NCBI RefSeq assembly: GCF_900095795.1 | Contig: NZ_LT608328.1 | Location: 3,031,001 to 3,095,000, forward strand | From: Petrimonas mucosa | GTDB lineage: Bacteria > Bacteroidota > Bacteroidia > Bacteroidales > Dysgonomonadaceae | Length of the DNA: 64,000 nucleotides | Reading direction: 5' to 3' | Part shown: piece after piece, positions 1-8,935 of the stretch | Layout: each line of letters starts with the position of its first letter | Position numbering within the stretch: the stretch's first letter is position 1 | Position numbers and translations under genes: made by a program | The notes under the pieces: model-generated | Database searches by the model: none | Seen by the model: the letters and a program-made list of their open reading frames with translations, nothing else | What the model was told of the DNA's origin: nothing

Positions 1-2
1 GG

Positions 3-542
3 CAACTCCCCGATGCATTACTCAACGACGACATCTCAAAATGGATCCTCTACGGGCTCCTCTTCCTTGTCGGCATACAGATCGGCAGCGGCAAGAAGAT
101 ACTCCTTGCAGTCAAGCGGTTCGGACCCGCAATTGCGTTGATACCCCTTGCCACCACCGTGGGAACATTTGCAGGCGCGGGAGTGTCAAGCCTGCTCCTG
201 CCGGGCAGGAGCCTGATCGACTGCCTCTGCGTAGGTGCCGGGTTTGCCTACTACTCGCTCTCGAGCATCCTTATCTCGGAGTTCCGCGGGGCTGAACTGG
301 GAACAGTTGCCTTGCTGGCAAATATCATGCGTGAGTTTATCGTGCTGCTCCTTGCGCCCTGGATGGTAAGACATTTCGGGAAACTTGCCCCCATATGTGC
401 CGGCGGTGCTACCACCATGGATACCACCCTCCCCATAATCACCAGGTATTCGGGATCCGACTATGTGGTTGTGGCACTCTTTCACGGGATGGTCATCGAT
501 TTTTCCGTACCTTTGTGGATAAGTTTTTTTCTATCGCTCTAA
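3..542 (+). CDS. lysO: LysO-type lysine exporter, C-terminal part (5' end outside window)
   Basis: Integral inner-membrane protein of the LysO (DUF340) family, known in E. coli to export L-lysine and toxic lysine analogues. The open frame runs in from the left edge without a stop, so about 179 C-terminal residues are visible; family members are about 300 residues, so the N-terminal part is missing. Visible are several hydrophobic spans and the conserved glycine/proline-rich stretch around ICAGGATTMDTTLPII, typical of the second half of the family. Assignment rests on overall resemblance and these motifs. It ends 14 bp before the start of the first metallophosphoesterase gene, so the two may be co-transcribed, though no functional link is apparent. 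Confidence 0.8.
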   Translation, partial: QLPDALLNDDISKWILYGLLFLVGIQIGSGKKILLAVKRFGPAIALIPLATTVGTFAGAGVSSLLLPGRSLIDCLCVGAGFAYYSLSSILISEFRGAELGTVALLANIMREFIVLLLAPWMVRHFGKLAPICAGGATTMDTTLPIITRYSGSDYVVVALFHGMVIDFSVPLWISFFLSL

Positions 543-556
543 TCTACAAGAAAATA

Positions 557-1669
557 ATGAAATCTTTTTTCATCTCTATACTGCTGTTTTACCTAACGGC
601 CAACATCTACGCCGCGATACGGATATATCAGCTTGTTCCCCCGGCAATATGGATCAGGACCACCGTCATGGCAATCTATCTCCTCGGGTTTGCCAGCCTG
701 CTCATATTTTTCCGTTTTGGCGAGTCGATGCCTGTGTGGAGTGCCGGTCTCTTCTACCGGTTTGGCACATCATGGATGATCGCATTGCTCTATATCTGCC
801 TGCTCCTCATTTTGGTCGACCTCCTCCGGATCGTCAATCATTTCACCCATATTGTCGACAAGGAGAGAGTTGCGGCAATGTTGTACCACAATGGAACCAC
901 TGCCGCTATTGGCCTGGGAATAATCGTATTGACACTGATTTACGGCAATTGGCAATACCACAACAAAAAACGCTCGCACCTCACCATCAAGAGCGGAAAA
1001 ATTGAAAAACCGGTACGGATAGTCGGTATCAGCGATCTGCATCTGGGATACACCATCTCCGTAAAGGAGCTGCACAAGTGGGTAGAGATGATCAATGCCG
1101 AAGAGCCCGACATCGTCATTATCGGAGGCGATCTGATCGACAACCAGTTACGTCCTGTCACCCGGCAGTCGCTCGACAGGGAATTGAGGAGGATCCATGC
1201 ACCATTGGGAATCTATGCATGTACCGGCAATCACGAGTATATATCCGGAATCAGGAACTGTATCGATTTTTACAACCGGTCGGGCATCACACTGCTGCGA
1301 GATACCATACTGCAGAAAAACGGGCTGACAATCATCGGGAGGGAAGATCACTCCCGGAAAAACCGCAAGCCGCTATCAGAACTGACAACCCATTGGGACA
1401 AGTCGACCTTCTCGATCCTGCTCAACCACCAACCCTATGATCTGGAGGAAGCTGTACGCGAAGGGATAGATTTTCAATTCTCCGGCCACACCCATAGGGG
1501 ACAGGTCTTCCCTGCCTCCCTGCTGACCGACAGGATTTTTGAACTTTCTCAGGGGTATCTCCGGAAAGGGGATACCCATTTCTACGTCTCCTCGGGCCTG
1601 GGTATCTGGGGCGGAAAGTTCCGTATCGGTACCCGGTCGGAATACCTTGTACTGGATCTGATCAATTAA
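557..1669 (+). CDS. Membrane-anchored metallophosphoesterase, first of a tandem pair
   Basis: Calcineurin-like metallophosphoesterase of about 370 residues. The N-terminal third holds four or five hydrophobic segments; the catalytic domain follows and carries the family metal ligands in order: SDLHLG (DxH), GGDLID (GDxxD), TGNHEY (GNHE), LLNHQP and SGHTHRGQ (GHTH). This is the layout of the YkuE/YaeI-like membrane-linked phosphoesterases; the substrate cannot be read from sequence (lipid-phosphate hydrolysis is known for some relatives). The ATG at 557 is preferred because it opens directly into a signal-anchor (MKSFFISILLFYLTAN); the longer open frame upstream overlaps the lysO gene in another frame. 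A paralogue follows after 14 bp. Confidence 0.85.
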   Translation: MKSFFISILLFYLTANIYAAIRIYQLVPPAIWIRTTVMAIYLLGFASLLIFFRFGESMPVWSAGLFYRFGTSWMIALLYICLLLILVDLLRIVNHFTHIVDKERVAAMLYHNGTTAAIGLGIIVLTLIYGNWQYHNKKRSHLTIKSGKIEKPVRIVGISDLHLGYTISVKELHKWVEMINAEEPDIVIIGGDLIDNQLRPVTRQSLDRELRRIHAPLGIYACTGNHEYISGIRNCIDFYNRSGITLLRDTILQKNGLTIIGREDHSRKNRKPLSELTTHWDKSTFSILLNHQPYDLEEAVREGIDFQFSGHTHRGQVFPASLLTDRIFELSQGYLRKGDTHFYVSSGLGIWGGKFRIGTRSEYLVLDLIN

Positions 1670-1683
1670 CTGTCGATAGAATC

Positions 1684-2820
1684 ATGCGCTCACTTGTCGT
1701 TGCACTTATCATCCATCTCACGCTCAACCCGCTGATATTTCTGAAGGGTTGGTATCTTTTCAAGAGACGAAGAGTGCTCCAAAGATGCTGGACGGTCATC
1801 TTCATCTCGGAACTGCTGTTGTATGTTGTCGGATTTCTGTTCCGGCATCATCTCCCCCATGAGATCATCCATCCCATCAGCATCATGGGTACTAGCTGGA
1901 TGCTTTTTCTGCTTTACCTTGGCGGGTTGGTATTGATAGGCGATCTTGTCTACCTGCTACTGGGCCGGAATATTGCCCGTCCCAGGGAGCTGTTGAATCA
2001 GCCGCAAAAGATTAAGGTCGGCCTATTTCTCGCCTCCATTGTGGTGGTGGTACTAGCATTATCCTACGGCAGTTACCGGTTCCACCATCCGGTGGTGAAG
2101 CAGCTGAGTATGGAGATAGGCAAACGGTCCGGAAGAATGGATTCGGTGAAGATAGCAGTGGTTGGTGACCTGCACCTGGGATACCTGATCGACCGGAACG
2201 ACGCGCGAAGAATGGTGGAGCTGATCATGGCGCAGCAACCCGATCTGATCCTTTTTGTGGGAGATATCCTCGATTCGCGGATCGAACCGGTCGAACAACA
2301 ACGGATGGACGAGGAGCTTCGGCGTCTTGACGCTCCTTTGGGCATATATTCCTGTACCGGCAACCACGAATACCGCTACGAAGGCGAACGGAAAATCGGA
2401 TGGCTGAACGATGCGGGAATAACCATGCTCCGTGATTCGGCTGTACTGGTTGACAGCTCTTTCTATGTCGTAGGACGTGAAGATCTGGTGATTCCCGACC
2501 GGCAGTCGTTAGTCGGTCTGCTGGATCGACAGGAGGTCGACCGGAGCCTGCCGCTTATTGTACTGAACCATACCCCCAACAACCTGGATGAGGAGGTTGA
2601 TGCGGGAGCCGACATTGCGTTATATGGCCACACGCATCAGGGACAAGCTTTTCCGGGAAATCTGGCAACTCGCATGGCCTTTGAGGTGGCCTACGGATAT
2701 CTGAAGAAAGGCAACACGCACATCTATGTCACCTCGGGGCTGGGACTGGCGGGCCCGCAATTCAGGATAGGCACCGTGTCGGAAGTGGTGGTGTTACATG
2801 TGAAGTTTAGGGCGGAATAG
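1684..2820 (+). CDS. Membrane-anchored metallophosphoesterase, second of a tandem pair
   Basis: Paralogue of the preceding gene, 378 residues, with the same architecture: about four N-terminal hydrophobic spans, then a calcineurin-like domain with GDLHLG, VGDILD, TGNHEY, LNHTPN and GHTHQGQ. All metal-ligand motifs are intact, so both copies look active. The two genes are 14 bp apart on the same strand, which suggests a tandem duplication and a shared transcript. Divergence is largest in the membrane segments and in the region between the GNHE and LNH motifs, so the copies may differ in substrate or membrane partner (inference). Confidence 0.85.
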   Translation: MRSLVVALIIHLTLNPLIFLKGWYLFKRRRVLQRCWTVIFISELLLYVVGFLFRHHLPHEIIHPISIMGTSWMLFLLYLGGLVLIGDLVYLLLGRNIARPRELLNQPQKIKVGLFLASIVVVVLALSYGSYRFHHPVVKQLSMEIGKRSGRMDSVKIAVVGDLHLGYLIDRNDARRMVELIMAQQPDLILFVGDILDSRIEPVEQQRMDEELRRLDAPLGIYSCTGNHEYRYEGERKIGWLNDAGITMLRDSAVLVDSSFYVVGREDLVIPDRQSLVGLLDRQEVDRSLPLIVLNHTPNNLDEEVDAGADIALYGHTHQGQAFPGNLATRMAFEVAYGYLKKGNTHIYVTSGLGLAGPQFRIGTVSEVVVLHVKFRAE

Positions 2821-2832
2821 GCCTCTGCGATT

Positions 2833-4146
2833 CTACAGGAACGGGACCACCTTTTCCAGCTGGACCGAGTGAGAACCTTTGAGCAGAATGTAGTGTCCGG
2901 TAATGGGATGCTGTTTCAGCTCCTCGATCAACAGGTCCACCCGCTCAAAGGGGAGCATCTTGTCCGAGACGCAGTCTGCAGCCTCTCCTCCGGTAAATAC
3001 CGATCCCACAAGGTATATCTTGTCGAAAGATTGCCGGCGAAGGTAGTCCAACATTTTCCGGTGTTCCTCTCCGGAAATGGGCCCCAACTCTTTCATCTCT
3101 CCCAGAATGACACTCTTCGGCAGATCCGTACTGATCTTCGAGAAGAAGTCGAGCATCGCCTTCATGCTCGTAGGATTGGCATTGTAGGCATCGATGATGA
3201 GATCGTTGTGCCGGGTACGTTCAAACTGCGAACGGTTGTTTTTGGGCTCATAAGCCTCAAGCGCATGGCTGATCAGCTCGGCATTGATCCCAAAATACTT
3301 TCCTATGGCGGCTGCGGCCAACGCATTGTCGAGGTTGTAGGCACCCACCAGATGGGTTCTTACCCTGTGCGGATGTTCGAAAAAGTTCCAGTCGAAGTGC
3401 AGAAAAGGGGTTTCTGTCGATAAGGTACCCGAGACGAAAAGGGTGGGATCGTCGCGCCCGTAGAGGATCCGGTCCATGCCTTCCGACTTTTCTCTCAAGA
3501 TTGGATTGTCCTTGTTCACAAACACCTTACCTTCGTGGGCACGGATGAAATCGTACAATTCACATTTGGTTCTGATCACATTCTCGAGCGACCCGAAACC
3601 TTCGATATGGGCTGTCCCGATGTTCGTGATCAGTCCGAAATTGGGCTCGGCAATCTCACACAGCTCGCCTATTTCACCGGGATGGTTGGCCCCCATCTCG
3701 ATCACACCGATCTCGTGCGACCGGTTGATCGAGAGCAAGGTGAGCGGAACGCCGATGTGGTTGTTGTAGTTTCCCTGGGTGAAGGCCACCTTGAACTCCT
3801 TGGAGAGGATGGCTGCCACCAGCTCCTTCGTGGTAGTCTTACCGTTTGTGCCGGTAATTCCCACAATGGTTATCTTTAGCTTTTTACGGTGGAAATTGGC
3901 CAACTTTTGCAACGTTTCCAGTACATTTTCCACCACAATCACACGCGGGTCTTCCGGTCTGTTTTTATCCCACTCATCCACAACGGCGTAGGCACAACCT
4001 CTTTCAAGTGCACTTTCGGCAAAAAGGTTGCCGTTAAAACGTTCACCTTTGAGCGCAAAGAAGATGGAACCTTTGGGACAGACACGCGAATCGGTAGTAA
4101 CTACCGGATGTTCTTCATAAATTTTGTATAACGCGGAAATCTCCAT
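2833..4146 (-). CDS. murF: UDP-N-acetylmuramoyl-tripeptide--D-alanyl-D-alanine ligase
   Basis: Cytoplasmic Mur ligase that adds D-Ala-D-Ala to the UDP-MurNAc tripeptide in peptidoglycan precursor synthesis. The 437-residue protein has the usual length. Visible are the ATP-binding P-loop GITGTNGKTTTKEL (about residues 95-108), the Mur central motif IEMGANHPGEI and the C-terminal region with DAYNANPTSMKAML, which distinguishes MurF from the other Mur ligases. It stands apart from the usual division/cell-wall cluster, as is common in Bacteroidales. It ends 12 bp from the convergent metallophosphoesterase gene and lies 18 bp downstream of the C1 peptidase gene on the same strand. Confidence 0.95.
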   Translation of the reverse strand: MEISALYKIYEEHPVVTTDSRVCPKGSIFFALKGERFNGNLFAESALERGCAYAVVDEWDKNRPEDPRVIVVENVLETLQKLANFHRKKLKITIVGITGTNGKTTTKELVAAILSKEFKVAFTQGNYNNHIGVPLTLLSINRSHEIGVIEMGANHPGEIGELCEIAEPNFGLITNIGTAHIEGFGSLENVIRTKCELYDFIRAHEGKVFVNKDNPILREKSEGMDRILYGRDDPTLFVSGTLSTETPFLHFDWNFFEHPHRVRTHLVGAYNLDNALAAAAIGKYFGINAELISHALEAYEPKNNRSQFERTRHNDLIIDAYNANPTSMKAMLDFFSKISTDLPKSVILGEMKELGPISGEEHRKMLDYLRRQSFDKIYLVGSVFTGGEAADCVSDKMLPFERVDLLIEELKQHPITGHYILLKGSHSVQLEKVVPFL

Positions 4147-4164
4147 GCCGTATCATCCTTAATC

Positions 4165-5331
4165 TCACAATTTCTTAGCCGTCGCCTTGGGCAGCGCATC
4201 CTTGTGCATTACGATGCTGGTGGTCTTGTAACGGACAAAAGCCTCGGAAGCATACCAGACTCCGTTGTAAGGTCCGGTCTCTCCCCATGAATTTTTTACC
4301 AGATAGAATTTGTTGCCGTTCTGATCCTTGGCAATACCGTAGATATGCATGCCATGATCATCGGTTGTCTGATAGTTATCATAAGCTAGCTGACGCATCT
4401 CCTGAGTGATGGTCTTCTCTTTAAGAACTTCTGATCCTACCTTTCCAGCGATCGACGAGCGCCTTTCGCGTTCCGACAAACCCAACCATTTTGCCTGATC
4501 GGTCCCCGCATTCTCCACGGCATTTTCATCGGGAACTATGGCGATACCCTGACGCGAAAATCCTCCCTCGCTCACGTCCGAGGCCCAGGCTACGGTATAG
4601 CCGTTCATCAGGGCATGATCGATGGCTGCCATCATTTCGTCCAGCGGAAGGTTGAAGGAGTTGGCCCAGCGCCAGTTATCGGGCACTTCAAGTGGGAAAT
4701 AGGTATAGAACGGCTGGTGTGAAAACGAGGTTATCGAGATATAATCGTTCTGATCCAATTCAAGGAACTCCTTGAAAGATTGGGGAGTATACGTTTTGCC
4801 ATTGTAAGTGAACGAGTCGGGCTTTGCACCCAGATAAGCATCGAGGATACCGTTAAAACCTCTCTTCCAAACTGTTGAAACAGAATTATTCCCGATGATC
4901 CCCTTCATGTAACCACTCAGTACCTTGTCCATTTCACCATGGTCGTGGCGTTCAGCGCCATCGAGCAAACCGGTGTAAACTTCATCGGGAACCACACCAT
5001 ACTGGTCGAGCGTTTCAATCACATCGGCGAACGATCCACCTGGAGCAAAATTGAGGTTTCCGTGTGTCCGGACATACTTCTCGGCTTTATCTTCGTAGTT
5101 TCTCCTGACAATATACATCTCCGACAGGTCGAATGTACCTTTTCCTTTTCTCAACAGCTCAGACTCCAGAAAACTTACTCCCGAGAAACTCCAGCATGTA
5201 CCTGAACTGGCCTGATTCTTTACGGAAGTTACAGGGTTCTCCTTAACTACAGTGAATGTGTAGGCAGATTGTTGGGAAAAGAGTGAAATGGAGACAAAAA
5301 AAACTACAACAAGTAAAGTTAACTTATGCAT
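4165..5331 (-). CDS. Exported C1-family aminopeptidase (bleomycin hydrolase/PepC type)
   Basis: Papain-like cysteine peptidase of the C1B group, 388 residues. The start MHKLTLLVVVFFVSISLFSQ is a Sec signal peptide, so the enzyme is predicted to work in the periplasm, unlike the cytosolic PepC of Firmicutes. The catalytic triad is visible: Cys in SSGTCWSFSG (about residue 47), His in DDHGMHIYG and Asn in VKNSWGET near the C terminus. C1B enzymes are normally self-compartmentalising hexameric aminopeptidases. It precedes murF on the same strand by 18 bp, with no obvious functional link. A TAnnTTTG-type -7 element lies about 30 bp upstream of its start. Confidence 0.88.
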   Translation of the reverse strand: MHKLTLLVVVFFVSISLFSQQSAYTFTVVKENPVTSVKNQASSGTCWSFSGVSFLESELLRKGKGTFDLSEMYIVRRNYEDKAEKYVRTHGNLNFAPGGSFADVIETLDQYGVVPDEVYTGLLDGAERHDHGEMDKVLSGYMKGIIGNNSVSTVWKRGFNGILDAYLGAKPDSFTYNGKTYTPQSFKEFLELDQNDYISITSFSHQPFYTYFPLEVPDNWRWANSFNLPLDEMMAAIDHALMNGYTVAWASDVSEGGFSRQGIAIVPDENAVENAGTDQAKWLGLSERERRSSIAGKVGSEVLKEKTITQEMRQLAYDNYQTTDDHGMHIYGIAKDQNGNKFYLVKNSWGETGPYNGVWYASEAFVRYKTTSIVMHKDALPKATAKKL

Positions 5332-5360
5332 ACGACAATATTTTAGGTGTTATATTTGTA

Positions 5361-5368
5361 CAAAGTTA
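5361..5368 (-). promoter_or_regulatory. Bacteroidota -7 element for the C1 peptidase gene
   Basis: Read on the minus strand this is TAACTTTG, a match to the Bacteroidota -7 consensus TAnnTTTG, about 30 bp upstream of the peptidase start. No clear TTTG-type -33 element lies at the expected spacing, so the call is moderate. Confidence 0.45.
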
Positions 5369-5433
5369 ACTCAAAAAGGGAGACAGAACTTTATTTTTGA
5401 GGCAATAAATAGCTAAAAAAGCAAAAAAAAACG

Positions 5434-5441
5434 TACCTTTG
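5434..5441 (+). promoter_or_regulatory. Bacteroidota -7 element for the 5466 gene
   Basis: TACCTTTG matches TAnnTTTG. It would place the transcript start near 5448, which argues that translation starts at the ATG at 5466 and not at 5439 or 5445. No good -33 element is visible. Confidence 0.45.
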
Positions 5442-5465
5442 GCAATGATATTGAAAAATGAATCT

Positions 5466-5915
5466 ATGAATGATCTTCAGCCCAAAAGGAGAAAAAGTAA
5501 AAAATGGCTCGGCAGGTTTGCAGGAGTGGTGCTGATTGCACTCGCCGCATTTGTTTACGTGCGCTATTACTACGTTTTCGGCACCGGCGTAAAATCTGGC
5601 GAGCTAAACTACCTGGTATATAAGGGTGTGATTTTCAAAACATACGAGGGAAAACTCATCCAGACCGGGTTTAGGGCCGACAAACCGGGAGGGCTTCAGT
5701 CCAATCAGTTCGATTTTTCGGTTGAAGACAAGGAGATAGCCGAAAAGCTGATGCTCTCGAGCGGAAAAAATGTCCAGCTGCACTACAGGGAGTATTTTGC
5801 GCCCCTACCTTGGCGCGGCTACACGAAGTTTATCGTAGACAGCATCATCACTATCGAGGAGCCTCGCCAGGATCTCCACCAGGAGATCGCGCCGCATGTT
5901 CTGGAGACATTGTGA
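5466..5915 (+). CDS. Conserved Bacteroidales single-pass membrane protein, function unknown
   Basis: A small protein of about 149 residues. After a basic, hydrophilic start (KPKRRK-like cluster) comes one hydrophobic helix (GVVLIALAAFVYVRYYYVFG), then a soluble domain with the stretch SGELNYLVYKGVIFKTYEGKL that recurs in Bacteroidales proteins of unknown role. The soluble part is predicted to be periplasmic. In-frame starts exist at 5439 (TTG), 5445 and 5466; the last fits best with the -7 element at 5434. No enzymatic motif is visible. The RNase H gene follows on the same strand after 86 bp. Confidence 0.65.
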   Translation: MNDLQPKRRKSKKWLGRFAGVVLIALAAFVYVRYYYVFGTGVKSGELNYLVYKGVIFKTYEGKLIQTGFRADKPGGLQSNQFDFSVEDKEIAEKLMLSSGKNVQLHYREYFAPLPWRGYTKFIVDSIITIEEPRQDLHQEIAPHVLETL

Positions 5916-6001
5916 TTGGAGTTACTGACCCCCCTTTGATGGTCGGTAAAGGGTTGGCAATGTTATATGCGACGGATGAGAAAAGTGAAGCGAGAAAAAT
6001 A

Positions 6002-6625
6002 ATGGCAAAAAGGAAGTTCTACGTAGTCTGGCAGGGCATCAGGCCCGGCGTCTATTCGTCATGGGACGACTGCAAGGCGCAGGTATCGGGTGTTGAAAAT
6101 GCCAGGTATAAATCTTTTGAAACGCGGGAAGAGGCGGAGGCCGCCTTTAACGATAATCCCTGGAAACACCTGGGGAAGACGGGAACCAAACCCAGGAAAC
6201 CACCCCTTACAAAGGCGACATATATTCTGGAAAGCATTGCAGTGGATGCCGCCTGTAGCGGGAATCCCGGATTGATGGAGTACCGGGGGGTCTTCGTGGC
6301 CGACGGTATGGAGATCTTTCATGTCGGCCCCTTGAAAGAGGGTACCAACAACATCGGGGAGTTCTTGGCTATCGTCCATGCACTCGCCTTGTTGAAACAG
6401 AAGAAGAGCAAGCTGCCGATCTATTCCGACAGTGTGAACGCCATCAAGTGGGTAGCCAACAAAAAATGCAATACCAAATTAACCCCGACACCAGAGAATC
6501 AACCGATTTTCGACCTGATCGCCAGAGCAGAAAAGTGGCTGTCGGAAAACAGTTACGAAAACCCTATCATCAAATGGGAAACCGATAGCTGGGGGGAAAT
6601 CCCAGCCGACTTCGGACGGAAATAG
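6002..6625 (+). CDS. rnhA: Ribonuclease HI with N-terminal viroplasmin (RNA:DNA-hybrid-binding) domain
   Basis: Cleaves the RNA strand of RNA:DNA hybrids. The N-terminal 45 residues (KFYVVWQGIRPGVYSSWDDC, ending in a FETREEAEAAF-type helix) form the caulimovirus VI/viroplasmin hybrid-binding domain. A proline/lysine-rich linker leads to an RNase H fold with all four acidic catalytic residues visible: Asp in AVDAACSGNPG, Glu in NNIGEFLAIVHAL, Asp in IYSDSVNAIKW and the last Asp in the C-terminal WETDSWGEIPADFGRK segment. ATG at 6002 is chosen because the hybrid-binding domain begins immediately after MAKRK; the longer frame upstream runs through the previous gene. Confidence 0.9.
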   Translation: MAKRKFYVVWQGIRPGVYSSWDDCKAQVSGVENARYKSFETREEAEAAFNDNPWKHLGKTGTKPRKPPLTKATYILESIAVDAACSGNPGLMEYRGVFVADGMEIFHVGPLKEGTNNIGEFLAIVHALALLKQKKSKLPIYSDSVNAIKWVANKKCNTKLTPTPENQPIFDLIARAEKWLSENSYENPIIKWETDSWGEIPADFGRK

Positions 6626-6657
6626 GAAATAGAGGGGATGAGAAGAGCGAGGCCGGA

Positions 6658-7362
6658 TCAATCATCCACCTCCTCATCCTCCTCAGGATCAAAAGGCTTG
6701 GGAGCCTTCAGTGTAGGAAAGATACGGTGGATGTTTTGAGCTATCTTCGCTGCGAACTCTTCAATTTCCATGTTTACAGCCTGTGCAGCCTGCGCATAGA
6801 CGTCCCGGATATCCATAACATCCTCGTCAGTTTCACAGAAAAGGTTTTCGATTGGAATCAACTCCATCGACTCCACATTGATATCGTCCCCTACCGAGAA
6901 GAAGAAACCTTTTCGTACCAGCTGCCTGGTCAACTCCGGCTTCCCCCGGTATCCATGCAGGATCCACGGTTGAACAGGACTGGTCTCTTCACGTACACGC
7001 ATCAACTCCTCCCATGCTTTCACGCAGTGGATGATCAACGGCTTGCCCAATTTCTCCGACAAGAGGATATGTTCTTTAAAGACAGGAATCTGAACATCAA
7101 AGGAGGGGCCCTTCAATTTATCCAGTCCAGTTTCGCCAATGGCAACGATACGTGGATCTCCGACAATCTCTTTCAGGTAGGTCATCTGATTTTCACTCTC
7201 TTCGGAATACCAGGGATGGATTCCGCAGGAAAAGGCATGGCGGTCGTTTGTCTCTTTGGCTACTTCAAACTCAAGGGGGTAGACATCTAGGATACACGAG
7301 TGATACGGATCATCGGTATCCTCTAACAGAATCTGGTGGGTGTGAACGTCGTATAGTTCCAT
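6658..7362 (-). CDS. TatD-family metal-dependent hydrolase
   Basis: A 234-residue TIM-barrel hydrolase related to TatD DNases. It starts with the metal-binding DVHTHQ motif and has the later family features CGIHPWYSE, AIGETGLDKL and IHCVKAWEEL. The region around LHGYRGKPELTRQL carries another expected histidine. The family includes 3'-5' exonucleases and uncharacterised phosphoesterases. The C terminus ends in an acidic tail (EEDEEVDD). It is the last gene of the minus-strand run hemD-rnpA-yidD-tatD and begins 9 bp after yidD ends. Confidence 0.85.
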   Translation of the reverse strand: MELYDVHTHQILLEDTDDPYHSCILDVYPLEFEVAKETNDRHAFSCGIHPWYSEESENQMTYLKEIVGDPRIVAIGETGLDKLKGPSFDVQIPVFKEHILLSEKLGKPLIIHCVKAWEELMRVREETSPVQPWILHGYRGKPELTRQLVRKGFFFSVGDDINVESMELIPIENLFCETDEDVMDIRDVYAQAAQAVNMEIEEFAAKIAQNIHRIFPTLKAPKPFDPEEDEEVDD

Positions 7363-7371
7363 ATAAATTGT

Positions 7372-7647
7372 TTACTCCGCTTTCGGTTTGTCTTGCTGTT
7401 TTTCTGGTCCCGGTTCAGGAACAGGATCATAACCCGACCCGCCCCATGGATTACAACTTAAAATGCGTTTTACAGACAATAACGAACCTTTGAAAGGTCC
7501 GTGCTTTTGAAGTGCCTCTATGGCGTATTGCGAACAGGTGGGCGTATACCGGCAACTGGGCGGCAAGAGCGGCGAGATCGCTTGCCGGTAAAAATGTACA
7601 GGTGCAAGTAGCAGGCAGGTCAGTACCCTTCTAATGATCTTTAGCAT
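7372..7647 (-). CDS. yidD: Membrane protein insertion efficiency factor YidD
   Basis: Small inner-face membrane-associated protein (91 residues) that assists YidC-dependent membrane protein insertion. The family signature is complete: [32 protein letters not shown] and [14 protein letters not shown]. The 3' end of rnpA overlaps its start by 7 bp, the classical rnpA-yidD arrangement. rpmH, which often precedes rnpA in other bacteria, is absent here. The C-terminal extension [15 protein letters not shown] is low-complexity and typical of Bacteroidales versions. Confidence 0.95.
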   Translation of the reverse strand: MLKIIRRVLTCLLLAPVHFYRQAISPLLPPSCRYTPTCSQYAIEALQKHGPFKGSLLSVKRILSCNPWGGSGYDPVPEPGPEKQQDKPKAE

Positions 7648-8051
7648 TTTGCTCTTTCAGCCTTTAACTTACTTGATATTTCCCGGAGTGACTTGCAGAT
7701 ACTTCGTTCCACCTTGTCATAACCGGAAAGTTCATCCTTAATATAGATAAACGCAATATCGACACGTCGGTTATCAGGCAGCAGATCTGACGGGATCAGC
7801 TCCTTGTTTATCCGGTAAGCCTCCCTGACCAGCCTTTTCATCCTGTTACGTGCCGTTGCCCGCCTCAACCTCTTCTTGGGTATACTTACCAGTACCGAAA
7901 CAGGTCCGGAAACAGCACACTCATAGTCGTAAAAGACAACCTTGAACGGATAGACAAGAAAAGAGGCACCGTGGGCAAAAAGGGCTGAAATCCTTTTATT
8001 GCCAGTTACACGCTCCTCCTTTTTGAACGTAAAACGTTGTCTTTCAACCAT
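7641..8051 (-). CDS. rnpA: Ribonuclease P protein component
   Basis: Protein subunit of RNase P, which matures tRNA 5' ends. About 136 residues from ATG 8051. The conserved basic RNR core is visible as [20 protein letters not shown], with the N-terminal [10 protein letters not shown] helix start. ATG at 8051 (MVERQRF) fits the family start and sits about 37 bp downstream of a good -7 element; the longer reading from 8078 adds residues not seen in the family. It overlaps yidD by 7 bp. The 110-bp gap to hemD contains its own promoter element. Confidence 0.94.
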   Translation of the reverse strand: MVERQRFTFKKEERVTGNKRISALFAHGASFLVYPFKVVFYDYECAVSGPVSVLVSIPKKRLRRATARNRMKRLVREAYRINKELIPSDLLPDNRRVDIAFIYIKDELSGYDKVERSICKSLREISSKLKAERAKC

Positions 8052-8087
8052 AGATAAGAGCATTTCCTCCGAAAGCAATTACAGTTG

Positions 8088-8095
8088 CAAAGATA
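8088..8095 (-). promoter_or_regulatory. -7 element upstream of rnpA
   Basis: Reads TATCTTTG on the minus strand, a full match to TAnnTTTG, about 37 bp upstream of the rnpA start at 8051. The -33 region is weak. It suggests that rnpA-yidD-tatD have their own transcript in addition to any read-through from hemD. Confidence 0.5.
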
Positions 8096-8161
8096 GTTGT
8101 TTTTTGCAATTGAACATATTGCCCGGGAAATAAAAAAACAGAATTTTCAATCCGTGGCAAA

Positions 8162-8929
8162 TCAGTCCACGCTCTTTTTCTGATTCTCTTTCAGGAAGGC
8201 ATCGAGAGCCATACTCATCGAGGGATACTCCGGTGTAGGAGCTTCACAATCGAGTCTGAGACCTTCGTCGACGATAGCCTTTGCCGTAGTCGACCCGAAG
8301 CAGCCGATAGCAATGTCGCCCTGCTTGAAATCGGGGAAGTTCTTCAACAAAGATTGCACACCGATAGGGCTGAAGAAGATGATCATATCGGCATCCAGAA
8401 CTTCACCTTCACCATAATCATTACTTACGGTACGGTACATTACACTTGGAGTATACTTCAACTTCTTCGAAGCGAGATAGTTCAACACCTCTTCGTTATG
8501 TTCTTCCGGAACCGGGACAAGCAGATTCTCCTTCGAATGCTTGGTAAAGGCGGCATTCAGCCCTTCAATCTTCCCGGTTTGACTGAAGAATATTTTTCTC
8601 TTTCTGTAAACGATATATTTCTGCAGGTAGAGCGCAACTGTTTCCGATATGCAAAAATATTTCATCGACTCGGGCATGGAGATCTTCAACTCCTCACAAA
8701 GCGAGAAGAAATGATCTACTGCCGTGCGTGAAGTCATCACAATTCCTGTAAAATCGAGTATATTTATGCGCTGGTGACGGAACTCCTTCAAGGAGACCCG
8801 TTCTACTTTTATGAAAGGTCTGAACTGAAATTCTACGTGATACTTCTCTCCCAGTTCATAATAAGGAGACTTTCCGTTACTTGGTTGAGGTTGTGATATA
8901 AGGACTTTTTTAACTCTGCGTACAGCCAT
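8162..8929 (-). CDS. hemD: Uroporphyrinogen-III synthase
   Basis: A 255-residue HemD-family protein that would cyclise and invert ring D of hydroxymethylbilane in the haem/sirohaem/B12 pathway. Visible are the two-domain pattern, the N-terminal KKVLISQPQPSNGKSPYYEL, the VMTSRTAVDHFF segment, and the C-terminal FFSPIGVQSLLKNF and CFGSTTAKAI motifs, which match the conserved hemD sites. Sequence conservation in this family is low, so the call rests on these motifs. It lies 6 bp downstream of the DUF4271 gene, a pairing often seen in Bacteroidales. Confidence 0.85.
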   Translation of the reverse strand: MAVRRVKKVLISQPQPSNGKSPYYELGEKYHVEFQFRPFIKVERVSLKEFRHQRINILDFTGIVMTSRTAVDHFFSLCEELKISMPESMKYFCISETVALYLQKYIVYRKRKIFFSQTGKIEGLNAAFTKHSKENLLVPVPEEHNEEVLNYLASKKLKYTPSVMYRTVSNDYGEGEVLDADMIIFFSPIGVQSLLKNFPDFKQGDIAIGCFGSTTAKAIVDEGLRLDCEAPTPEYPSMSMALDAFLKENQKKSVD

Positions 8930-8935
8930 AACGTA

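Noticed and set aside
5351-5358. TATATTTG as a plus-strand promoter for the 5466 gene
   Set aside because: It matches TAnnTTTG but lies 108 bp upstream without a -33 partner; the element at 5434 fits better.
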